Assembly: GCF_047729875.1 (NCBI RefSeq)
Contig: NZ_CP159826.1
Coordinates: 1,364,001-1,428,000, forward strand
Direction of reading: 5' to 3'
DNA: 64,000 nucleotides
Source of the DNA: Marimicrobium sp913061115
GTDB taxonomy: Bacteria; Pseudomonadota; Gammaproteobacteria; Pseudomonadales; Halieaceae
How positions within the stretch are numbered: position 1 is the first letter of the stretch; the number at the start of each line of letters is the position of its first letter. The notes beneath the pieces are model-generated. The model was not told where the DNA came from, made no database searches, and saw nothing but the letters and a program-made list of their open reading frames with translations. The translations under genes were made by a program, and so were the position numbers. This document shows positions 53,166 to 62,100 of the stretch, piece by piece.

Positions 53166-56100
53166 ATGCGCCATACATCTTTCAAGCATGCAGTATTAAA
53201 AAGCATGGCTTGTCCCCTCGTTGCGGTGATGCTCTGCTTGTGTCCTTTGCATGCTGCTACAGCGCAGACAGTTGTGAACCAAGGCCCGGTGTATATGGGG
53301 AGTATGTCAGTTGAGGGCGATCCCGGGGGGCCTGGAAAAGACGGGAAAGTTAATCTTAATGATTCGGGCGGTTGCGATGATCCAGGCGACGGAAATCCGG
53401 GCCATACACCCGATTCGGTAGATCTTCTCGTGGCGCTTTCTAGCGAGGCGGGGAAAGACACAGGCGGCTCAGCGATGTCTGTTGGTGGTAACGGCGGTAG
53501 CGGTGGGTCTGCCGGCGGTTGCGATGTCAGCGGAAGAGGCGCTGGCGCCGGAGGTGCCGGCTCTGCAGTAAACCTAACTTTTTATTCCGCTACCTATCTT
53601 AGTAGCTATACATTCACGGAAACAGGTCTGTACGCCTCGTCGGTCGGCGGGAATGGAGGCAAGGGCGGCACAGGCAGCGAATTTAGTAATGGTGGCAACG
53701 GCGGTTCCGGGGGCGATGGAGCCGCCGTAACTGTAGACAATAGCGTTGGTATTGCCACGGGGCAGGGAGAGGGGGCCCTCGGTATTTTCGCCCAAAGCGT
53801 TGGCGGCAATGGTGGGCAGGGAGGCAATGACGATGGCACGTTTGATGGTGGCAGTGGCGGCAGCGGTGGAGGTGGTGGTGCAGGTGATAGCGTTACTATT
53901 ACTAATTCCGGAGCGATCTCCACCCCGAATTCTATTGGTATTTTTGCCCAAAGCCTCGGTGGTGATGGCGCTGGGGGCGGGGGTTCTTCAGGTTTAATTA
54001 ATGCAGGTGGCGGTAGCGGCGGCGGCGGCGGAGATGCAGGGGCGATAAGCATCACTAATGAGAGCACAGTTTCCAGCGGATTAACCGGCGGCTATGGCAT
54101 TTTCGGTCAGTCAGTCGGCGGCGGCGGTGGCACGGGAGGGGCCACCGCGGGCCTAGTCGCTATTGGTGCTTCAGGCGGGCAGGGCGGCTCAGGTGACACA
54201 CTGACAATCACTAACACGAATAGCATTGAGTTGTCTGGCGTTTCATCCGTTGGCATCTATGCCCAATCTGTCGGTGGTGGGGGTGGGAACGGTGGCGTGG
54301 CTACTGGCACCGTGGCGATTGGCGGCGGTGGCGGCGGTGGCGGCGGCAGTGCTGCAGTCTCTTTATCCAACTCGGGGTCTATCTATACTGGCACTTCTTA
54401 TACCAGTACAACGGCTACTAATGGCGGCGCCTATGGCCTGTTAGCCCAATCGATAGGCGGCGGGGGCGGTAACGGAGGCATGGGACTGTCTGACGTGGGT
54501 GGAAGTCCAATCAGCGTCGCTGTCGGCGGTAATGGAGGCAGTGGCGGTAGTGGCAGTCAAGTTTTTGTGAATAACTCCGGGACGATTGCGACGCTTGAGC
54601 CTAATTCATCAGCAGTTCTAGCACAATCGGTCGGTGGTGGCGGCGGCTCTGGTGGCGGAGCAGTCTCGGTATCTGAAAGTCTGACTGTCAGTTATGGAGG
54701 AGCTGACGGCGGCAGTGGGGGGCAAGGCGGAGACGGCGGCTCTGTGGGCGTTAATTGTTCAGGGACGACTTCTGCCGGGTGCTCAGGGAACACGCTAACG
54801 GCGCTTCCGCCAGAATCAGGCGCTGTTATTACGACAGCAGGCACTGGCTCGGCGGGCATCATGGCTCATTCCATCGGAGGGGGTGGCGGTAATGGTGGCT
54901 ACGCTGTGACTGCAAGTGAGTCTGATTTCGGGAGTGTTAGCAACGCATTCGGTGGTTCGGGTGGACTCGGTGGCACTGGTGGTGATGTTTATGCCTCGGG
55001 GGGCTCTGTCAGCATCTCCACTTTGGGTTCGGATTCTGCTGGCGTCATTGCGCAGTCTATCGGTGGCGGGGGTGGCAGCGGTGGCAGTGCTATTGCGGTC
55101 GCGGCTTCTTTAGGAGTCGCGGCCACTAACGCTGTGGGTGGATCAGGCGGTTCCGGCGGCGACAGTAGCACGGTGACTTTAGATTATGCTGGCGCTAGCA
55201 TTGAGACTGCAGGTGCAAGATCGGCGGGGCTGAGTGCGCAGTCAATCGGAGGGGGCGGCGGAAGTGGCGGTTCAACCCTGGCTATGTCGATAGGTACTGT
55301 CAGCGTAGCGTCGTCTGTTGGTGGAAGCGGCGGCGATGGCGGTTCAGCGGGGGCAGTCAGCATCGATAATAGCAATGCTCAAGGGGCAATTGTCACTAAA
55401 GGGTCACAGTCCAGTGCGCTGATGGCGCAATCGATTGGTGGTGGTGGTGGTAATGGTGGAATCAGTGTGTCGGGCGCTGCGGGCCTTGCCGTTAGTAGCG
55501 CGAATGCTATTGGAGGTGTCGGCGGCAATGGCAACGACGGTTCTAACGTAACCGTCGACAATGTTGGATCCTTGCAAACACAAGGCGGTGGTTCGCAAGG
55601 TATTCTTGCGCAGTCTATCGGAGGGGGCGGTGGTAATGGGGGTTTTGCCGGCGCAGGCAGTTTATCGTTTGGTAGTGGCGGCTCTTTCGCTATTGGTGGC
55701 TCCGGCGACAGCGGCGGAACATCGCAAACGGTGACGGTGACGAACTCAGGCGCCATCGTAGCAAACAATGACAACGTTTTGAGCAACGGATCAGCCACGG
55801 GTAATAACACCGGGATTTTGGCCCAATCGATAGCAGGTGGCGGTGGTAACGGCGGTTACGCAGTTGGCGGCAGCGCATCACTTGATGCGTCTTATGCATT
55901 TGCACTGGGTGGCAGCGGTGGCAGCGGCGGAACCGCTGAGGGCGTGACGGTTGATAATTCGGGTGTTATTGCGACTGAAGGCGCAAGTTCTTCAACTATT
56001 ATTGCTCAAAGCATCGGTGGCGGTGGCGGTAATGGGGGGATGGCAATTGCGGGCGACTTGTCTGGCGGTGTGGGAGCATCTACAGCCGTTGGAGGCGCCG

Positions 56101-59100
56101 GTGGCGAAGGCAGTACTGCAGGTAGTGTCATGGTGACCAACAGCGCCGGTCTCAGTACGGCTGGAGATCAGTCTGGGGCAATTGTTGCTCAATCCATCGG
56201 TGGTGGTGGCGGTAACGGAGGCAATGCTATCGCCGGCAGTCTTTCTGGAGGTGTCGCGGCATCGGCAGCGGTTGGCGGTGGGGGTGCTACCGGTGGCACC
56301 GGTAAGGCGGTTGTCATATCCAGCACCAATTCAGATACGGCGCCGTACACTATTTTAACCGATGGCTTGCTATCAAATGGCATGCTAGCCCAATCGATAG
56401 GGGGTTCTGGTGGCAATGGTGGATTTAGTGTTGCTGCAAGTGCTTCAGGGGACGGCAGCGCTGCAGTAGCACTCGGTGGCGGCGGTGGCGGCGGCGGGAC
56501 TGGCGACACGGTGACGCTGACGACCGGGTCTAATGTCTCTTTGACCACTCAGCAGGATCAATCTAACGGTATCGTTGCTCAATCGATTGGCGGTAGCGGC
56601 GGTAACGGTGGCTTTGCCGGCGCGGGTTCTATTGGTTCTGTAGCTGCGGGGGTTTCGTTAGGCGGCGACGGTGCAACGGGTGGTGCAAGCAACGCAGTCA
56701 CGATCACAAGTGCCGCAGCTATTCAAACCTCAGGTGTCATGTCGTCAGGTATTGTTGCGCAGTCTTTAGCAGGCAATGGCGGCAATGGAGGCAGTAGTTT
56801 TGGTGGCGCTATCTCTGCTGACGGTTCAGCAGCGATTAATTTAGGAGGTGGCAGCGGTAACGGCGGCACATCTCAGGCCGTTATCATTGATAATTCAGGC
56901 GCGATTACCACTGGAAAAAACGTCAGTACCATCAACGGTAGCCAGTCCTCGGGCATCATTGCGCAAAGCATCGGGGGTTCTGGCGGTAATGGTGGTATGG
57001 CTGCAGGCGGCGGCATATCGGGTGGCGGTACGATCACGGCAAATATTGGTGGCAGCGGCGGTGCAGGGGGTACTGCTAAAACCACGCAAATCACTAACTC
57101 TGCAGCGATCGGTGTTAATGGTATGCAGTCTTTCGGTTTGCTGGCCCAATCTATCGGTGGCTCTGGCGGTAATGGCGGGAGTAGCTATGGTGTATCTATT
57201 GGGGAAGATGCTAGTTTTGTCGCCAACGTCGGAGGTGCAGGAGGTGACGGGGGACAATCACTGCCAACTGAAACAGCAGGACCATATCTTTACAGTAGTG
57301 CGATTTATAACACCGCCGGTATTACAGCCATGGGTGACCAGTCTATGGCGATGGTTGCGCAAAGCATTGGCGGCCACGGCGGTAGCGGTAGTAATGCGAT
57401 TTCTGGCAGCTTATCCTCATCTGCGTCAGGTTCTGTCGCTGTTGGCGGCGGCGGCGGGGCCGGAGGAAAGGCCTCAAATGTTTTAATTCAATCCGACAAT
57501 GCGGTTGACGGCGCCCTTTACTCAATATCGACCTCCGGCTTGTTATCGACGGCAATGCTTGCCCAATCCATTGGTGGATCGGGAGGCAATGGCGGGTTCA
57601 GTGCTTCTGTAAGTGGCTCTGCGGAGTCTGTTTCTGTCGGTGCCGCCATAGGGGGCGGCGGTGGGGCAGGGGGAACTTCAGGAACCGCTGGGATTATAAC
57701 CGGCACCAACGCTACCATCTCAACAAATGGTGCTGGTTCAGCAGCCATTGTTGCGCAATCTATCGCGGGTAATGGGGGTAATGGTGGTGCTGCTGTTGCC
57801 GGAAGTTTTGCTACAGGGAGTGAGGCGACTCCCGTTTCACTGGCTATCGGAGGAGGAGGGGCTGAGGGTGGCGCTGCAAGTGCCGTTTCTATTGACAGCG
57901 ATAGCAGTAGTATTACGACCGCTGGAGCAAACTCAATTGCACTGTTAGGGCAGTCCATAGGGGGTGCTGGCGGTAATGGTGGAGTGAGCCAAAGTCTCAG
58001 TCTAGGCGACCCAGAGAGCACTAAAAACTATAGCGCATCGGTAGCCATTGGCGGTCCAGGTGGCACCGGCGGTACTGCTCAAGGCGTTATTATTACTCAA
58101 GCTGGCGTTGTTAATACCGCTGGACATTCCTCAGATGTTACCGACTACTCTGCCGGTATCGTTGCGCAATCGATCGGGGGAAGCGGAGGCAATGGAGGGT
58201 CATCAACCTCTAATGCAATAGCAGGTAAAGGTACAGCCTCGGTTTCAATTGGCGGTAGTGGCGGCACTGGCAGCAACAGCCTTGGTCAGACAACGATCTA
58301 TAGCAATCAAAATGTCATCACCGGATCAATTACGACAGCGGGCGCAAGTGCGGCAGGCATTTTGGCCCAATCTATCGGCGGGGGTGGCGGCAATGGGGGC
58401 TGGTCACAAAGCAGTTCTTCAAGTAATCAAAATGCTGTTGGTCTTGCATTGGGTGGTTGGGGCGGCAATGGCGGCTATGGCAATGACGCCGGTGTCTATT
58501 CGGGTGGCGCTATCACCACGACGGGTGATCACTCTAGCGGTATTATTGCTCAATCTATTGGTGGCGGCGGCGGTAATGGTGGGGCTAGCTCTACGCAAGC
58601 ATCATCAACACCCGGTAGCGCAGCCAATGGTACTGTCGCCGTTGTCGGAGCAAGTTTAAGCTCAGCAGGTGTTCCAGATGCTATTGGAAATGCTGCGTCT
58701 AATTATTTCGCAACAACCTTAAGCTCCCCGAGTTCGTCACAACCAGATACCGCTTCTACCGCCCCTGACAGCGGAGTGTCAGCATCTTTGTCGGTGGGCG
58801 GTTTCGGAGGTACAGGTGGCTATGCAGGAGCCATTGTCGTTGACAGCATCAGTACCATAGGCACGCAAGGGCAGATGGCGAATGGTATTATTGCGCAGTC
58901 TATTGGCGGTGGCGGTGGCAATGGCGGCTCCAGTACTTCCGGGTCAGATGGCGGAAAAAATTCTGCCGCATTATCCGTTGGAGGCTTTGGGGGGGGCGGA
59001 GATTATTCTGGGGGCGTGAGCGTGTCGAGCACCGGCAGCATTAGCGCCGAAGGACATAATTCGTTTGGGATCTTTGCGCAATCTGTTGGAGGTGGCGGAG

Positions 59101-62100
59101 GTAGTGGTGGAGCCAGTACAACGAGCTCAACCACGGACGCCGGCGGTGCTGCCGCAGCGTCATTGAATATTGGTGGTTTTGGTGGTTCCGGCGGCAGTTC
59201 TGGACAGACATCTGATCTTGCCAACCTGAGCTTTGTCAATGTTGTTAGTAGTAGTCACATTACGACGATTGGCCAAAACTCTGGCGGCATACTCGCACAA
59301 TCCATTGGTGGTGGTGGTGGTAACGGCGGGTCTAGTACGGTGTCATCGACAGTGGCCGCCGCTGCACCCTCGGGATCAAGTTCAGCCTCTACAGGTGGCA
59401 GTGCTGCGCCTACGACAGATGGCAGCAGCAATACGTCAACTGCAGGCAATACGGCGACTGGGCAGTCGACTAGTCAAGCGGGTGCCGATACTGGCGCAGC
59501 TGTTGGTATGGGCATTGGCGGTTATGGCGGTACGGGAGGATTTGCTAATAACGTCGCGGTGACGAATACCGGGGTTATCGTTACGGGTTATAACAGCGGC
59601 GGCACACAACAATCTCTCATTAATTTAGCATTAGGGTTATCGGATAATTCTTCGGCGATTGTTGCGCAATCGATCGGCGGCGGTGGCGGTAATGGCGGCT
59701 CAAGTACCAGTAATGCTGATGCAAGCAAAACGAGTACTTCGCTTGCACTGGGTGGCAATGGCGGGGCGGCTGGTGATGCGGCTCAAGTCGCCGTGACTAA
59801 TTCGGATACGCTATACACGTTTGGCAACCACTCTTCGGGCATTTTCGCCCAGTCCATAGGCGGTGGTGGTGGCAGTGGTGGATCAGCTAACAGCACCGCC
59901 GGTGAAGGGGGCAGTTCCGCAATTGCTTTAGGCCTCGGCGGGAGTGGCGCAAGTGCGGGTGACGGTGGAGTCGTTACCATTTCAAATATGGGTGACGCTG
60001 CAAGCGGTATCGCCACCTATGGGGCATCTTCTTATGGAATTTTTGCTCAGTCCATCGGAGGTGGCGGAGGTAATGGCGGAGCTGCCAATGTTTCTGCAAC
60101 CGCAGGCAGTTCAAGTGATGACGGAACCTCTAATGCATCAACAGCCTCTTCAGACTCAACGTCCGCAGACGCGCAAAGCGGTGTCTCTTTTGCCGCTGGA
60201 TTGGGCGGTGCGGGTGGAGCTGGTGGGAGTGCCGCTGCAGTTTCTGTGAACAACTCGTTAAGCATAGGAACTGCTGGTGAAAACAGCAGTGGAATATTGG
60301 CGCAATCCATCGGCGGCGGTGGTGGTAATTCTGGGTCTACCGTTAGTAACGCCAATAGTGGCGCCTATCAGGTAGGCATGTCGTTTGGGTTAGATGGCGG
60401 ATCGGGTGGGTCGGGTGGCAATGTTGATTTAACCTCTACTACTGGCTCTAACCGTATCACCACTTCGGGCACGAATTCTGCTGGTATCTTTGCACAGTCG
60501 GTCGGCGGCGGCGGCGGCAGTGGCGGGTCGTCTAGCAGCACAACGAGCTCCAGTGGAGGTAAAACTTCTATTAGCATGGCAATGGGTGCTAATGGAGGCA
60601 GCGGAAATTCTGCGGGCAGCGTTAATGTCATCGAGAGCGGTGAGATTGCTACCTCTGGTATGAGTTCCTCAGGCATATTTGCGCAGTCGGTGGGTGGCGG
60701 CGGTGGTAATGGCGGTTCTAGTAATGTGGCCTCAACCGGGGGCGACTATAACGCTAACCTGACTTTAGGTGGAAGTGGGGCCGGTGGTGGCGCGGGTGAT
60801 ATTGTCACGGTCAATGCCATTGGCGATCTAAGTTCTGCGGGCGATAACTCAGCGGCTATCTTTGCGCAATCGGTTGGTGGTGGTGGTGGTAATGGTGGCG
60901 CTTCTAGCAGCACAACCACTGCTGGCGGTAGCGTCTCTGCGACTTTGATACTCGGTGGAGCGGGAGGTGTGGGCGGTGTCGGTGGTGCAGTAACGGTCGA
61001 TACTACGATTGCAGGTTACAACACGGCAGCCTCTGCGGCGGTAGATGCCCCGTCTACCGCTGCGACTATTTTGACAGCGGGTAATAATTCTCAAGGCATT
61101 TTTGCGCAATCGGTTGGCGGCGGCGGCGGTAATGGTGGCTCTGCGACTAGCAGTAGTGACAGTGATGAAGATGCGACCGATCCGGTGACCCTATCCTTAA
61201 CGCTAGGGGGTGCTGCAGGCGAAGGCGCTATTGGCGATAGCGTTACTGTTACTAATAGTAGTCAGATCGGGACCTCAGGCGATAATTCGGCGGCTGTTTT
61301 TGCGCAGTCGATTGGCGGCTCTGGCGGTAACGGCGGTGCGAGTACTAGCAGTTCTAGTGGCGGTGACTATAGCGCTACGCTTGCCCTAGGCGGCGCTGGC
61401 GGCGCTGGTTCTACTGGTGGCGCTGTTGCGGTAACGTCTAATGCTGTTTTGTTGCAGACAAGCGGTAACAGTGCTGTGGGTATCCTTGCACAATCGATTG
61501 GTGGCGGTGGTGGTAATGGTGCTACTAGCAATAGCAACACAAGTTCAACGGGCAGTAGCAGTGGGTCGGCCAGCCTTGCTTTAGGTGCTACGGGCGGCAC
61601 TGGAGGTGATGGACTCCAGGTTGATGTTACAACAGCATTAGGCTCCGTTATTCAAACATCTGGCGCTCATTCGATGGGTATCCTTGCGCAATCGGTCGGT
61701 GGTGGCGGTGGTAATGGTGGCGCCAGTAATAGCAGTAGTGACAGTGATGATGGTTCTACGGATAGCACATATACTGCCACGCTAGGCTTGGGCGGTAGTG
61801 GTGGCTCAGCGGGTGATGGAGCTGCTGTGGCAGTCGTTGCGGCTGGCGATGTCACTACTGGCGTTGATCAATCTACTCGTCCTACCTCTAACGCCTCTGC
61901 TATCTTTGCGCAGTCGGTGGGTGGCGGTGGTGGTAATGGTGGTGATAGTAATGTGGCCTCAACCGGGGGCGACTATAACGCTAACCTGACTTTAGGTGGA
62001 AGTGGGGCCGGTGGTGGCGCGGGTGATATTGTCACGGTCAATGCCATTGGCGATCTAAGTTCTGCGGGCGATAACTCAGCGGCTATCTTTGCGCAATCGG